A stretch of DNA of 64,000 nucleotides from Corynebacterium kutscheri. Lineage in GTDB: Bacteria; Actinomycetota; Actinomycetes; Mycobacteriales; Mycobacteriaceae. Shown piece after piece: positions 1 to 9,332 of the stretch (position 1 is the stretch's first letter; each line of letters starts with the position of its first letter). Location: the NCBI RefSeq assembly GCF_000980835.1, contig NZ_CP011312.1:806001-870000 (forward strand). Reading direction: 5' to 3'. The translations under genes were made by a program, and so were the position numbers. The notes beneath the pieces are model-generated. The model did no database searches, had not been told where the DNA came from, and was given only the letters and a program-made list of their open reading frames with translations.

Positions 1-1022
1 TCAGCGGTGGTATTCATCAGATCAACGAGTGCGCCTTCTTTATCAGCTTCAAAGAGCTGATCCCACTCACGACCCCAAACGACCTTAATAACCGACCAAC
101 CAGCGCCACGGAAGAAGGATTCAAGTTCCTGAATGATCTTGGTGTTACCGCGCACTGGGCCATCCAGACGCTGCAAGTTACAGTTGATAACGAAGGTGAG
201 GTTATCCAGATTATTCAAAGCAGCCATTTGGATAAGGCCACGAGACTCAGGCTCATCCATTTCGCCATCGCCAAGGAACGCCCATACGTGCTGTTCAGAA
301 GTGTCTTTAATGCCACGATTATGCAAGTAACGGTTAAAGCGCGCCTGATAAATAGCATCCATAGGTCCTAAGCCCATAGATACGGTGGGGAATTCCCAGA
401 AATCTTTCATCCCATGTGGGTGTGGGTAGCTAGGCAAACCACCTTGCTCGCGTGAGACTTCCTGGCGGAAGCCGTCAAGGTCATCTTCGGTCAGACGACC
501 CTCCATGAATGCGCGAGCATAAATACCTGGGGAAGCATGGCCCTGGAAGAAGATTTGGTCACCTCCGCCAGGGTGATTCTTACCACGGAAGAAGTGGTTA
601 AAGCCCACCTCATAGAGTGGAGCAGCACCAGCATAAGTGGAAATGTGTCCACCTACACCAATACCGGGACGCTGCGCACGGTGCACCATGATCGCTGCGT
701 TCCAACGCATCCAACGGCGGTAGCGTTTTTCGATTTCCTCATCACCTGGAAACTCTGGCTCCATGGTAGTAGGAATCGTGTTGACATAGTCGGTTGAGGT
801 CATTGGGGGCAAGGGGATACGACGTGCCGACGCACGCTCTAGCAGGCGCAGCATGATAAAACGTGCGCGCTCGGGGCTGGACTCCTCTAGCATGCCATCC
901 AAAGACTCCATCCACTCGCGAGTCTCCTCTGGATCAGCGTCATTAAGATAAGATGCAACGCCATCACGGATTAGCGCGAAATTGGTGTCTTCGGTTTGCT
1001 TCCCGAAATTCGGGTCAGCCAT
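1..1022 (-). CDS. aceE: Pyruvate dehydrogenase E1 component, 5' part
   Basis: This is the first 340 codons of the homodimeric E1 subunit of pyruvate dehydrogenase, which decarboxylates pyruvate with thiamine diphosphate and passes the acetyl group to the E2 lipoyl domain. The rest of the gene lies beyond the left edge, so it has no stop codon here. The start is the ATG read leftward from 1022, preceded by GGAGG at good spacing. Recognisable AceE stretches are [19 protein letters not shown], the substrate-side HISTYAGAA and [21 protein letters not shown], and the thiamine-diphosphate motif beginning [12 protein letters not shown]. In corynebacteria this enzyme works in a mixed complex with OdhA. 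The gene is divergent from the DUF3052 gene, with about 210 bases of shared upstream DNA. Identification is very secure. Confidence 0.95.
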   Translation of the reverse strand, partial: MADPNFGKQTEDTNFALIRDGVASYLNDADPEETREWMESLDGMLEESSPERARFIMLRLLERASARRIPLPPMTSTDYVNTIPTTMEPEFPGDEEIEKRYRRWMRWNAAIMVHRAQRPGIGVGGHISTYAGAAPLYEVGFNHFFRGKNHPGGGDQIFFQGHASPGIYARAFMEGRLTEDDLDGFRQEVSREQGGLPSYPHPHGMKDFWEFPTVSMGLGPMDAIYQARFNRYLHNRGIKDTSEQHVWAFLGDGEMDEPESRGLIQMAALNNLDNLTFVINCNLQRLDGPVRGNTKIIQELESFFRGAGWSVIKVVWGREWDQLFEADKEGALVDLMNTTA

Positions 1023-1231
1023 TGAATACCTCCACGTGTGTTTCTGGGGTTGATGCGCAGTTTCTTAACCTGCATAAAACCTATGGAGGTGAAGAAAACT
1101 ACATTTCACTACAACATCGTACTTTGTTCCAGCCAAAAGGTGTGCCTCGGGTGTGAATGAGACGAAAATTTCGTCGAAAAATGCCCCGAAAACGGGCTAA
1201 ATAAGCGCAAAGGCTGTATTGTTTCAAGTCG

Positions 1232-1648
1232 ATGAACGCTACACATTCTTTCTCGGTGCCAGATCTCGCTCGTATTTTGGGTTTGAGTGAAGGCGATACA
1301 GTTCAAGAGATCGGCTGGGATGAAGATTGCGACTCCAGCCTGTCAGAAGCAGTTGAAGACATTATCGACGCTGAGCTTTTCGACGAAGATTCAACTGAAA
1401 TTTGCACCGCTGTGCTGCTGTGGTGGCGCGATGGTGATGGCGATTTGGTAGACATGCTTGTTGATGTGTCTCGCAACCTTGATGATGGTGGTCGCATTTG
1501 GGTACTACACCCCGGTGCTGGCAAGCCTGGTGCGTTAGAGTCGGGTCTTGTTTCTGAGTCAGCACAGATTGTTGGCATGGTACAAACCAAGGCTGCGCTT
1601 TTAGGTCAATGGCAAGGTTCATGTTTAGTCTCTCGCGGAGCCAAATAA
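1232..1648 (+). CDS. DUF3052 family protein
   Basis: A 138-residue acidic cytoplasmic protein of the actinobacterial DUF3052 family, whose function is not established. It starts MNATHSFSVPDLARILGL, has an acidic middle (DWDED-like and EDIIDAELFDED stretches) and a conserved core VDVSRNLDDGGRIWVLHPGAGKPG followed by GMVQTKAALLGQWQGSCLV. There are no membrane segments and no signal peptide. It sits divergently next to aceE, a neighbourhood also kept in other actinobacteria from general knowledge. The ribosome binding site is weak, so the start is chosen mainly on family length. I give family membership only. Confidence 0.85.
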   Translation: MNATHSFSVPDLARILGLSEGDTVQEIGWDEDCDSSLSEAVEDIIDAELFDEDSTEICTAVLLWWRDGDGDLVDMLVDVSRNLDDGGRIWVLHPGAGKPGALESGLVSESAQIVGMVQTKAALLGQWQGSCLVSRGAK

Positions 1649-1714
1649 CCTGCGGTTTTGTTAAATTAAGTTTTAGTCTGTATATTCTTCTTCGTTGCTG
1701 CAAGCGGTAACACT

Positions 1715-1787
1715 GCGCCTTTAGCTCAGCTGGGAGAGCAGCTGGTTTACACCCAGCAGGTCGGCGGTTCGAGCCCGTCAGGGCGCA
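1715..1787 (+). tRNA. tRNA-Val (anticodon UAC)
   Basis: The 73-base cloverleaf can be folded by eye. The acceptor stem GCGCCTT pairs with AGGGCGC, with one G-U. The anticodon stem GCTGG pairs with CCAGC around the loop TTTACAC, giving anticodon TAC. The T arm GGCGG/CCGTC encloses TTCGAGC. The discriminator base is A, as expected for valine. The CCA end is not encoded, since CAG follows. The gene lies only 17 bases before the cobD start codon, so the two may share a transcript. Confidence 0.96.
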
Positions 1788-1795
1788 CAGAAAGG

Positions 1796-1839
1796 TCAGC
1801 GGCCATGCCACATTCAATTATGATAGGCATGGCCGCTGA
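1796..1839. promoter_or_regulatory. Perfect 14-bp inverted repeat covering the cobD start
   Basis: Bases 1796–1809 are the exact reverse complement of 1826–1839, separated by 16 bases. The left arm contains the ATG chosen as the cobD start (1805–1807), while the Shine-Dalgarno-like AAAGG (1791–1795) lies just outside it. In RNA the hairpin would hide the start codon, or trim or terminate the upstream tRNA-Val transcript. There is no T-run, so a plain intrinsic terminator is unlikely. The right arm is inside the cobD coding sequence (GMAAD). Confidence 0.6.
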
Positions 1840-2713
1840 TCGCATTTTAGGTGATCCGCACACTCCATGGCATCCAGTTGCCCTTTTTGGAAGATTTGCG
1901 GCAACTGTCGAAAAGCGCACGTATAGCGACCATAAAGTAGCCGGTGTTTTTTATACTGCTGTGTGTGTTATCCCACCTACTGCCTTAAGCATATGGGCTT
2001 ATCGACGCTTTCCTGAGTTCAGCACAGCACTTGCACTTTATATAGCCGTAGGTGGGACGACCCTAGAAAAAACCGGTGAGCGCATGCATAAAGCTCTTGA
2101 GGTGGATGATATTGATGCCGCCCGTGCTCTTGTGCCATGGTTGTGCTCACGCGATCCCCAGTTACTTGATGAAGCCGGTATTGTTCGGGCAACTGTGGAA
2201 TCATTGGCCGAAAACACGTCAGATGCAGCTATTGCTCCGTTAGTTTGGGCAGGAATAGGTGGTGCTCCCTTGGTGGTCTTGCACCGAGTAGTTAATACTT
2301 TGGATGCCATGGTGGGTTATAAAAACCAGCGCTATCAAGAATTTGGCTGGACAGCAGCACGTTTGGATGATCTATTGGGTTACTTCCCGGCGCGATTAAC
2401 TGCACTTATTCATACCGTAACCGCTAATGAACATATTCAAGATGCCGTGCGTGCGTGGCGTGAGGATGCTCCTCGGCATCCTAGCCCTAATGCAGGGCCG
2501 GTGGAAGCCACCGCAGCAGCGCATTTAGGCGTAAGCCTAGGTGGTAAGACGCGATACGCCTATGGTGTAGAAATGCGTCCGATATTAGGTACTGGACCTG
2601 CTCCGACTATAGAAACAATTACGCAGGCTGTTAAATTAGCTCGCACTACCCAAATAATTGCTGCAGGTGTAGCAATGGGTTTACGTGGATTACGTCGTTA
2701 TCGACGTATTTAA
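1805..2713 (+). CDS. cobD: Adenosylcobinamide-phosphate synthase CobD/CbiB
   Basis: A 302-residue integral membrane enzyme of cobalamin synthesis. The family attaches the aminopropanol (phosphate) arm to adenosylcobyric acid, giving adenosylcobinamide (phosphate). Family hallmarks are ADRILGDPHTPWHPVALFGR near the N terminus, the central ESLAENTSDAAIAPLVWAGIGGAPLVVLHRVVNTLDAMVGY block (about residues 134–175), and HPSPNAGPVEA near 220. The start ATG has AAAGG nine bases upstream. The N terminus is a few residues shorter than in many homologues, so the first membrane segment is short. Its end overlaps the convergent SURF1 gene by four bases. Two cobalamin riboswitches elsewhere in the window and a CobC-like gene at 4.8 kb support cobalamin metabolism in this organism. 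Confidence 0.93.
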   Translation: MPHSIMIGMAADRILGDPHTPWHPVALFGRFAATVEKRTYSDHKVAGVFYTAVCVIPPTALSIWAYRRFPEFSTALALYIAVGGTTLEKTGERMHKALEVDDIDAARALVPWLCSRDPQLLDEAGIVRATVESLAENTSDAAIAPLVWAGIGGAPLVVLHRVVNTLDAMVGYKNQRYQEFGWTAARLDDLLGYFPARLTALIHTVTANEHIQDAVRAWREDAPRHPSPNAGPVEATAAAHLGVSLGGKTRYAYGVEMRPILGTGPAPTIETITQAVKLARTTQIIAAGVAMGLRGLRRYRRI

Positions 2714-3612
2714 CGACGTTTATTCTGGTATCGAGTGATATGTCGGCTGTTACCGTAGCGATCACGTAATACCTTTTCTTCCGGATCTATGGACTCCGGC
2801 TCTGTTTGAGTTACAACTGGAAGAGCAGCCGATATTTCTTTTTCTTCCTCTTCTGCACGGCGGCGTTCGCGAATTTCTGCCCAGATAAAATAGCCCAACC
2901 CCAAGGGAGCCATAATGCCAAAGGCGATCCATTGGAAACCATAGCTAAGATGATTACCTCGATCTTGGCTCGGTAAAGGCAATGCATTCAATACGCCTTC
3001 ACTATCTGCTACCAATTGAAGATAATCATGTCCAAGCTCAAGGTTAGTTAGCTCACCGATTTGTTCAGTGTTAATACCATATACCTGGGTATAGCCATCT
3101 TGATTAATTGGTGCAGTAGACGGTAGCGCTTCGTTATAGCGAGCATTAGCTGTAATTGTGACGGTACCCATTACTGGGGCAGGAACGTGTGCCACAGTAC
3201 CTGCAGTTGTTGGTTCAAAACCACGATTAACCAACATAATAGGTCCGTTATCAAGCTGGAATGGGGTTAATGATTGATACACCGGACCTGATTCAACCGG
3301 ACGTAGACGCAGCAGTACTTCCTGATCGACAATGAAATGACCAGTTAATCTAACTCGCATCCATTCTTGATCATGAATAATTGCCCCGGTGGAGTCAAAA
3401 ACTTCTGAGAAATTTTTCGGATCAGAAGCATAAGCATTAGCAATATGCTCATTTCTTTCGACGATCCGATCATCTTTATTTAACTGCCACGGAGATAAAA
3501 TAGTGAGCGCAGTATAAGAAAAAGCGAGTACTGCTAACAGCGTAAGTATCCAACCAGGTTGGAGAAAAGTTTTCCAGCCAGTGGTTTTTTGCTTACGCAT
3601 GGATGTGCTCAT
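2710..3612 (-). CDS. SURF1 family protein
   Basis: A 300-residue membrane protein of the SURF1 family, which assists assembly or heme insertion of aa3-type cytochrome c oxidase. It shows the usual plan: a cytoplasmic N terminus, a membrane segment at about residues 21–44 (WILTLLAVLAFSYTALTIL), a large external domain with VRLTGHF and a VNRGFEP motif, and a second membrane segment near 226–245 (WIAFGIMAPLGLGYFIWAEI) followed by a charged tail. It is the third gene of a tight leftward group; its ATG lies directly against the stop codon of the tyrosine phosphatase. Assignment to the family is secure; the oxidase role is known for the family, not shown here. Confidence 0.9.
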   Translation of the reverse strand: MSTSMRKQKTTGWKTFLQPGWILTLLAVLAFSYTALTILSPWQLNKDDRIVERNEHIANAYASDPKNFSEVFDSTGAIIHDQEWMRVRLTGHFIVDQEVLLRLRPVESGPVYQSLTPFQLDNGPIMLVNRGFEPTTAGTVAHVPAPVMGTVTITANARYNEALPSTAPINQDGYTQVYGINTEQIGELTNLELGHDYLQLVADSEGVLNALPLPSQDRGNHLSYGFQWIAFGIMAPLGLGYFIWAEIRERRRAEEEEKEISAALPVVTQTEPESIDPEEKVLRDRYGNSRHITRYQNKRR

Positions 3613-4128
3613 CTACTGGTCTCCTTGGTGCGTGTGAACCCAGCTCATCATACCTGGCATGGCACTTTCAATGAGATCACGTGCTAATGCAAAATCAGAT
3701 TCATCACCATAATAGGGGTCGGGAACATCACCAGCGAGTATATCTTCACTTAATTGATCAGCTGGGATGGTATCTAGAGTGGGTATATTCGGGACAAAAG
3801 ATAGCAGCAGGCGCACCGAATCAGGATGTGCCCCAGCAGCATATAATTCTTCACGATGCCCACGATCAAGTGCCACAATGAGATCTGCAGAAAGATGATC
3901 GGAAGATAACTGTGCTGCTCGGTGCGCACTGCCGTCATACCCAGCTTGGCGTAACGCTGTAACACTACGGTGATCGGCAGGATCACTAATATGCCAGCCA
4001 CCAGTGCCGCAAGAACTAACGCGCACCATATGCTCAAGCCCAGCACGATGAATATGCTCACGTAAAATAACTTCACCCATAGGGGAGCGACAGATATTTC
4101 CAGTACACACAAAAGTGATATGTAACAT
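3613..4128 (-). CDS. Low-molecular-weight protein tyrosine phosphatase
   Basis: A 171-residue cytoplasmic phosphatase. The P-loop CTGNICRS is at residues 8–15 (nucleophile Cys8, Arg14), and the general-acid loop is DPYYGDESDF near the C terminus. I start it at the ATG at 4128 because AGGAG sits just upstream and the P-loop then lies at the family's normal position; a longer in-frame start at 4164 would overlap the upstream gene. The gene lies one base after the HAD phosphatase stop and ends at the SURF1 start, so it is surely translated from the same message. Bacterial members act on phosphotyrosine proteins or, in corynebacteria, on small phosphoesters and arsenate; the substrate cannot be told from sequence. 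Confidence 0.92.
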   Translation of the reverse strand: MLHITFVCTGNICRSPMGEVILREHIHRAGLEHMVRVSSCGTGGWHISDPADHRSVTALRQAGYDGSAHRAAQLSSDHLSADLIVALDRGHREELYAAGAHPDSVRLLLSFVPNIPTLDTIPADQLSEDILAGDVPDPYYGDESDFALARDLIESAMPGMMSWVHTHQGDQ

Positions 4129-4129
4129 A

Positions 4130-4759
4130 TTAACTCCTGAGGAAATCGGTGACATAAGAATCAAGTTCAGAAAAATTGGTGCACAAGATATCAGCGTGTG
4201 AATATTCTTCTTCTAGCGCATAACCCCATTTCACCAGGACACACGGGATATTATGGGCATGAGCGCCTTCGATATCATGGATCCGATCACCAATCATAAG
4301 TGTAGAAGCAGGCGAAGCACCTAACTGATTAAGGGTATAGGCAATAACATCTTTTTTCTCAATGCGCGTGCGATCATCACTGGCAGCACCGACGAAATCA
4401 AATTCCAACCCCATATGTTTCATAATGGTAGTGGTAATTGTCTCACCCTTACTGGTAGCAGTAGCTACTAAAGCATGCTTGCGCCACTTCGGAATAGCCT
4501 GCTCCCAGCCGTCGAAAAGCGTAGTGTTACGCCAGCCAATATGGTCATAGTGCGCACGATAAGCAGCAATAGTTGCTGGTACATCGGGAATACCCCAGTT
4601 GCTTAAACTAAAGTCAAGCGGCGGACCAATTACTGTGGATAATTGTTGTGGGCTCGGCGGCAGGTAGCCAAGTTGGTCACATGCATACCGAATTGATTCG
4701 GTAATACCAGGGGCAGAGTTACAGATAGTACCGTCAACGTCAATAAGCAAGGTTTTCAC
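4130..4759 (-). CDS. gph: HAD-family hydrolase, phosphoglycolate phosphatase-like
   Basis: A 209-residue haloacid-dehalogenase superfamily phosphatase. Motif I is DVDGT (residues 7–11, nucleophile Asp7), motif II is the threonine in VATATSKG, and motifs III/IV are the lysine of EKKDV and GDRIHDIEGA. The helical cap lies between motifs I and II, as in the Gph/PGP subgroup. It is the first gene of the leftward phosphatase–phosphatase–SURF1 group and is divergent from the CobC-like aminotransferase. The exact substrate is uncertain; 2-phosphoglycolate and pyrophosphate are the common ones for this subgroup. Confidence 0.85.
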   Translation of the reverse strand: MKTLLIDVDGTICNSAPGITESIRYACDQLGYLPPSPQQLSTVIGPPLDFSLSNWGIPDVPATIAAYRAHYDHIGWRNTTLFDGWEQAIPKWRKHALVATATSKGETITTTIMKHMGLEFDFVGAASDDRTRIEKKDVIAYTLNQLGASPASTLMIGDRIHDIEGAHAHNIPCVLVKWGYALEEEYSHADILCTNFSELDSYVTDFLRS

Positions 4760-4779
4760 GTGTACTACATTAGGTGCTT

Positions 4780-5772
4780 ATGGTTATCCGTTTCCATGGC
4801 GATGAGGATGCTCGCCGGGCACAATTCGATTTCGCGGTGAATGTTGCTGCAAGCAAACCACCACAGTGGCTTATTGAGGCTTTGCATAATAACTTGGATC
4901 GATTGGCAGCGTATCCAGATCCGTTAGAACTCGCCAAGGTAGAAAGCGAGCTAGCCGAGTTACATGGTGTACAACCAAGTAAAGTGATGTTGCTTGCGGG
5001 GGCAAGCGAAGGTTTTACGCTGTTAAGCAAATTAGCGCCAAAAAGAAGTGCTGTTATTCAACCAGGTTTTACCGAGCCAGCTTTAGCACTTATAGATGCC
5101 GGGTTAAGCGTTGATCTACCAGTTGCCATGACAGTGGCGCAGATTCCGGAAAAACCATGGGATCTTATTGTCATTGGAAATCCCACCAATCCCACCGGAA
5201 TTGTGCATCGTGACATTGATCGGTTACGCCAATCGGGGCGAATCATTGTTGTTGATGAAGCTTTTATGGATGCTGCTGGAGAGGAATATTCCACCATTCC
5301 ACATATTGCTGCCGGGGCAAAAGATCTTATTGTTCTTCGTAGTTTGACTAAAACTTTTGCTATTGCTGGTTTACGCGTGGGTTACCTTATTGCCCATGAA
5401 GAGATTATTGCTCGGCTACAAAAAGGCCGTGCACACTGGCCAATGGGTACCTTGCAAATGGTTGCAGCACAAGCTATTGCTACTTATGGTTGGGCACATA
5501 CCAAGCAGTGGCGTAGACAAATGATTGCGCATCGAGAAGCGATGATTCAAGACCTAGCATGGCCACTAGCTGCTCATTCACAAGCGCCATATATATTGGT
5601 GAAACCACCTTTCGCCAATCCAGAACACATGCGTCAACAACTTTTATCGCGGGGGATAGCAGTACGTCGTTGTGATACGTTTCCCGGCTTAGACTTAAAC
5701 TATTGGCGCCTTGCTGTGCGGGAGCCAGCACAGGTACAAGTATTAAAACAAACAACCGAGGAGCTGAAATGA
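4780..5772 (+). CDS. cobC: CobC-like PLP-dependent aminotransferase
   Basis: A fold-type I PLP enzyme of about 330 residues in the histidinol-phosphate aminotransferase/threonine-phosphate decarboxylase family. Motifs are NPTNPTG, the cofactor aspartate in VVDEAF, and the Schiff-base lysine in RSLTKTF (about residue 191) followed by AGLRVGY. The ATG at 4780 is preferred, with AGGTG a few bases before it; a GTG at 4774 is possible. The mycobacterial relative in the same gene order (next to the Nif3-like, zinc-ribbon and RNase H genes) is called CobC. A role in making aminopropanol phosphate for cobalamin would suit cobD nearby, but a general aminotransferase cannot be excluded. The stop overlaps the next start (ATGA). 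Confidence 0.75.
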   Translation: MVIRFHGDEDARRAQFDFAVNVAASKPPQWLIEALHNNLDRLAAYPDPLELAKVESELAELHGVQPSKVMLLAGASEGFTLLSKLAPKRSAVIQPGFTEPALALIDAGLSVDLPVAMTVAQIPEKPWDLIVIGNPTNPTGIVHRDIDRLRQSGRIIVVDEAFMDAAGEEYSTIPHIAAGAKDLIVLRSLTKTFAIAGLRVGYLIAHEEIIARLQKGRAHWPMGTLQMVAAQAIATYGWAHTKQWRRQMIAHREAMIQDLAWPLAAHSQAPYILVKPPFANPEHMRQQLLSRGIAVRRCDTFPGLDLNYWRLAVREPAQVQVLKQTTEELK

Positions 5773-6917
5773 CCACAGTGGCTGATATTCGTCGGATTTT
5801 AGATCAAGCATATCCACCGCATCTTGCTGAAAGTTGGGATGCAGTGGGTTTAGTGTGCGGTGATCCAGACGATAACGTTACCAAGGTCGTTTGTGCCTTA
5901 GATTGCACCCAGGAAGTAGCTGATGCCGCGGTGGCATCTGGTGCACAAATGCTTGTTGTTCATCACCCATTATTAATGCGTGGAGTGACCTCAGTAGCGG
6001 CAGATACCCCTAAAGGAAAAGTTATTCATACACTGATTAAAGGTGGGGTGGCTCTATTTTCGGCACACACTAATGCAGATTCAGCGCGTCCAGGGGTTAA
6101 CGATAAATTAGCTGAGCTGGTAGGGATTAACGCCGGCCGTCCTATTAGCCCTAAAGAGAAGAAAATAGATTTATGGGGAGTACAGGTTCCGCGTGATTAT
6201 CTTGAGGTGGTAAAAACAGCACTTTTTGCAGCAGGTGCAGGAGAAATCGGTAATTACTCTGAATGCGTGTTTGAAATACCTGGTACTGGCGAATTTCTTC
6301 CGGATGAAGCGGCGCAACCTGTACTAGGGCAAGTTGGAGTAAAAGAAAGTGTTGCTGAGATAAGAATTCAGTGTGTGGCACCACAAGAGCGTCGAAATGC
6401 TATTATAGCGGCTCTTAAACAGGCTCACCCTTATGAAGAGCCAGCTTTTGATGTGGTTGCTACTGGTATTCCACAAGATTTGGAAGTAGCTTATGGTCTA
6501 GGTCGTATTGGCCAATTACCACAGCCAATGCGTTTTCAAGATTTTGTCCAACAGGTCGCTGATAACCTACCAGAAACACAGTGGGGTATTCGCGCAGCTG
6601 GTGATCCCGAGTCAATGGTAGAAACAATAGCGGTAAGCTCTGGCAGCGGGGATTCTTTCTTAGATACCGTACGCACTCTAGGAGTAGATGTGTATGTAAC
6701 CTCTGATTTGCGTCATCATCCAGTTGATGAGCATTTACGTGCTGGTGGGCCCTTTATTATTGATACCGCGCACTGGGCATCAGAATTTCCTTGGACTGCT
6801 CAAGCACAAGAAATTCTGTGCCGTGAATTACCTGACCTTGAGGTAGAAATATTAGACATTCGTACCGATCCATGGACTTTATCTGCGCATAAGAGAGCAG
6901 TTACAAAGGATTATTAA
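5769..6917 (+). CDS. Nif3-like dinuclear metal centre protein (DUF34)
   Basis: A 382-residue protein of the Nif3/YbgI (DUF34) family, which forms toroidal hexamers with a two-metal centre and whose biochemical role is unsettled. Metal-ligand candidates are the histidines of VVHHPLLMRG, HTNADSARPG, and the C-terminal TSDLRHHPVDEH and DTAHWASE. The middle part (about residues 140–280) is the inserted CutA/PII-like domain common in longer members. The start is the ATG overlapping the previous stop (ATGA at 5769–5772), with GGAG upstream; a longer reading from 5703 would lie inside the aminotransferase gene. It is in one operon with CobC, the zinc-ribbon protein and RNase H. Confidence 0.88.
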   Translation: MTTVADIRRILDQAYPPHLAESWDAVGLVCGDPDDNVTKVVCALDCTQEVADAAVASGAQMLVVHHPLLMRGVTSVAADTPKGKVIHTLIKGGVALFSAHTNADSARPGVNDKLAELVGINAGRPISPKEKKIDLWGVQVPRDYLEVVKTALFAAGAGEIGNYSECVFEIPGTGEFLPDEAAQPVLGQVGVKESVAEIRIQCVAPQERRNAIIAALKQAHPYEEPAFDVVATGIPQDLEVAYGLGRIGQLPQPMRFQDFVQQVADNLPETQWGIRAAGDPESMVETIAVSSGSGDSFLDTVRTLGVDVYVTSDLRHHPVDEHLRAGGPFIIDTAHWASEFPWTAQAQEILCRELPDLEVEILDIRTDPWTLSAHKRAVTKDY

Positions 6918-7045
6918 CCTTAAGGCTATACTGAGATACTTTCTTGAGGGATTTTATCTAGGACGAGCAGTGCTAGTAAGGTCAAAAAATCTCTTAGCGC
7001 TTTATACCGCTATTTCTACCGTTGAGATAAATAAGGACGACACCG

Positions 7046-7762
7046 ATGAAGCTACGCGCAGAATTACAACCGGCACTATTAGAACTAGCCACCTTAGAGC
7101 GTGCCTTGTCAGTGAATGTAAAGCCGCAGTTAAGCAAAGAAGCCCTTGCTGTAGAGCAGCTAGAGGTTGAGGTAGAAAGCATAGAATCTGCTTATCATGG
7201 TGCTCAATTAGCTGTCGATGATATGGAGTTGGAAATACTGCGTATCCAAGAAGATGAGCGGAAGTTGATTCGTCGTAAAGAAGATAATCTTAAACAACTC
7301 GGTGCCGATACTGACCCAGAACGTCGTAAAGATATTCGTCATGATTTACATTCTGCGAAGGTTCGTATTAGCGATATTGTTGGTGAGCTTCAAGAAGCCC
7401 ATAACCAGATTTATGCGTTGCGAACAAACCGAGATAAGTACAAAACCCAATTAGGACAGTTGCGCGAGCAACTTCATGAGGCTCGTAATGCCTACGAGAA
7501 TAGGGCAGTTGAGGACACAGCGGTGAAGCGTACTCAACGTATTGACGATTTGCGTTTGGAATTGCCTAGCGAGGTAGTTCGTGAATACGAAGAACAGCGC
7601 AAGGAAAATGAAGTGGGAGTAGCAAGTTTTAATGGTCGCTCCTGTGGTGGCTGCTTTATTGTGCTGCCACCTGCAGATGTGATGGCGATTAATAAAACCG
7701 CTAAAGATATTTTGCCGCAGTGCCCAGATTGTGGCAGCTATTTGGTGAGGACTAACGCTTGA
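7046..7762 (+). CDS. C4-type zinc ribbon coiled-coil protein
   Basis: A 238-residue protein with a long coiled-coil hairpin (roughly residues 10–175, rich in E, R, K and L) followed by a C-terminal zinc ribbon with CGGC (about 200/203) and CPDC (about 225/228). The actinobacterial relative is Rv2229c; chlamydial CT398 has the same build. The family has been linked to protein or RNA scaffolding, but no enzymatic role is known. AAGGA lies before the ATG. About 128 bases separate it from the Nif3-like gene, so it may have its own promoter. Its stop codon overlaps the RNase H start (TGATG). Confidence 0.85.
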   Translation: MKLRAELQPALLELATLERALSVNVKPQLSKEALAVEQLEVEVESIESAYHGAQLAVDDMELEILRIQEDERKLIRRKEDNLKQLGADTDPERRKDIRHDLHSAKVRISDIVGELQEAHNQIYALRTNRDKYKTQLGQLREQLHEARNAYENRAVEDTAVKRTQRIDDLRLELPSEVVREYEEQRKENEVGVASFNGRSCGGCFIVLPPADVMAINKTAKDILPQCPDCGSYLVRTNA

Positions 7763-8898
7763 TGAAGATTGTTATTGAAGCAGATGGCGGATCACGAGGA
7801 AACCCTGGGGTAGCTGGATCTGGAACCGTACTGTATCGCGATGAACAAGTCATTCAAGAACTTGCCTATGTAGTAGGAAATGCTACTAACAACGTTGCCG
7901 AGTATCACGGGCTACTCAACGGATTAAAAGCTGCTTATGAGCTAGGGGCTCATGAGGTCGTCGTGCGTATGGATTCCAAGCTCGTTGTGGAGCAGATGTC
8001 GGGTCGTTGGAAGATCAAACATCCAGATATGCGAGAGCTTGCGATGCAATGTCAGCAGATTGTCCGCAATTTTGATTCCATTAGTTATAACTGGATTCCA
8101 CGTAAAAATAACGCGCGTGCTGACGAACTGGCTAATAAGGCGATGGACGCATTAGAAAAAGGGCACGCGATTGGTTTTGTGTCCTTATCAGCACCAGCGA
8201 TAAAGAAAACTGAACTGTTGGCTTCTGATGCTGAAACCACAGAAAAAACCCCTTCCAACTGCCCAACGAGTTGGAATGGGGCAACTGTTGCGCCAACCCG
8301 GTTTATTTTGTTAAGACATGGTCAAACTCCAATGTCAGCACAACGACAATATTCGGGACGTTCCAACCCAGCGTTATCAGAAATTGGTGAACAACAAGCA
8401 CAAAGAGCAGCTCAGGCTATTGCTTGTCGTGGTGGTATTGATGCCATTGTTGCATCACCGTTACAACGCTGCCAACAAACTGCGCAGTATGCGGCTACGG
8501 CACTTGGGATGGACGTTCGCACAATTGATGACCTAATAGAGTTAGACTTTGGCACGTGGGATGGGTTGACTTTTAGTCAGGCGCATGAAGCTGATCCAGA
8601 ACTTCATAAAAAATGGCTCGGTAATCCACAGGTGGCTACTCCAGGTGGAGAATCCTTACAGCAAGTACACCGGCGAGTTAAAAAAACACTGACCGCATTA
8701 TGTGCAGAATATACTGGCAAAACAGTATTGGTGGTTAGTCATGTCACACCAATTAAATCTATTTTGCGGATAGCTCTTGATGCACCGGCAGGAATGTTTC
8801 ACCGGGTGCATTTGGATTTGGCGTCGATAAGCATAGCTGAGTTTTATACAGATGGTCCGACGTGCGTGCGCTTGGTGAATGATACTTCGCATCTGTAG
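7762..8898 (+). CDS. Bifunctional RNase HI / acid phosphatase
   Basis: A 378-residue fusion known in actinobacteria as Rv2228c. The N-terminal half is a type I RNase H, with catalytic acids in EADGGSRGNPG, NVAEYHGL, RMDSKLV and the C-terminal ARADELAN. The C-terminal half, after a linker near residues 145–180, is a histidine phosphatase (LLRHGQTP with catalytic His, ending VVSHVTPIKS). In relatives this half acts as an alpha-ribazole phosphatase-like (CobC-type) phosphatase, which would fit the cobalamin theme, but that is inference. The ATG at 7762 overlaps the previous stop; a TTG one codon earlier is less likely. It removes RNA from RNA–DNA hybrids. Confidence 0.92.
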   Translation: MKIVIEADGGSRGNPGVAGSGTVLYRDEQVIQELAYVVGNATNNVAEYHGLLNGLKAAYELGAHEVVVRMDSKLVVEQMSGRWKIKHPDMRELAMQCQQIVRNFDSISYNWIPRKNNARADELANKAMDALEKGHAIGFVSLSAPAIKKTELLASDAETTEKTPSNCPTSWNGATVAPTRFILLRHGQTPMSAQRQYSGRSNPALSEIGEQQAQRAAQAIACRGGIDAIVASPLQRCQQTAQYAATALGMDVRTIDDLIELDFGTWDGLTFSQAHEADPELHKKWLGNPQVATPGGESLQQVHRRVKKTLTALCAEYTGKTVLVVSHVTPIKSILRIALDAPAGMFHRVHLDLASISIAEFYTDGPTCVRLVNDTSHL

Positions 8899-8909
8899 AA
8901 TAAAAAACC

Positions 8910-9323
<414 letters not shown>

Positions 9324-9332
9324 TTTTTATAG

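Noticed and set aside
953..1306. Small frames between aceE and the DUF3052 gene
   Set aside because: They lie partly in coding DNA of the neighbours or in the promoter region and lack start signals.
1362..1817. 151-codon frame on the minus strand
   Set aside because: It runs through the DUF3052 gene and tRNA-Val in reverse and has no family features.
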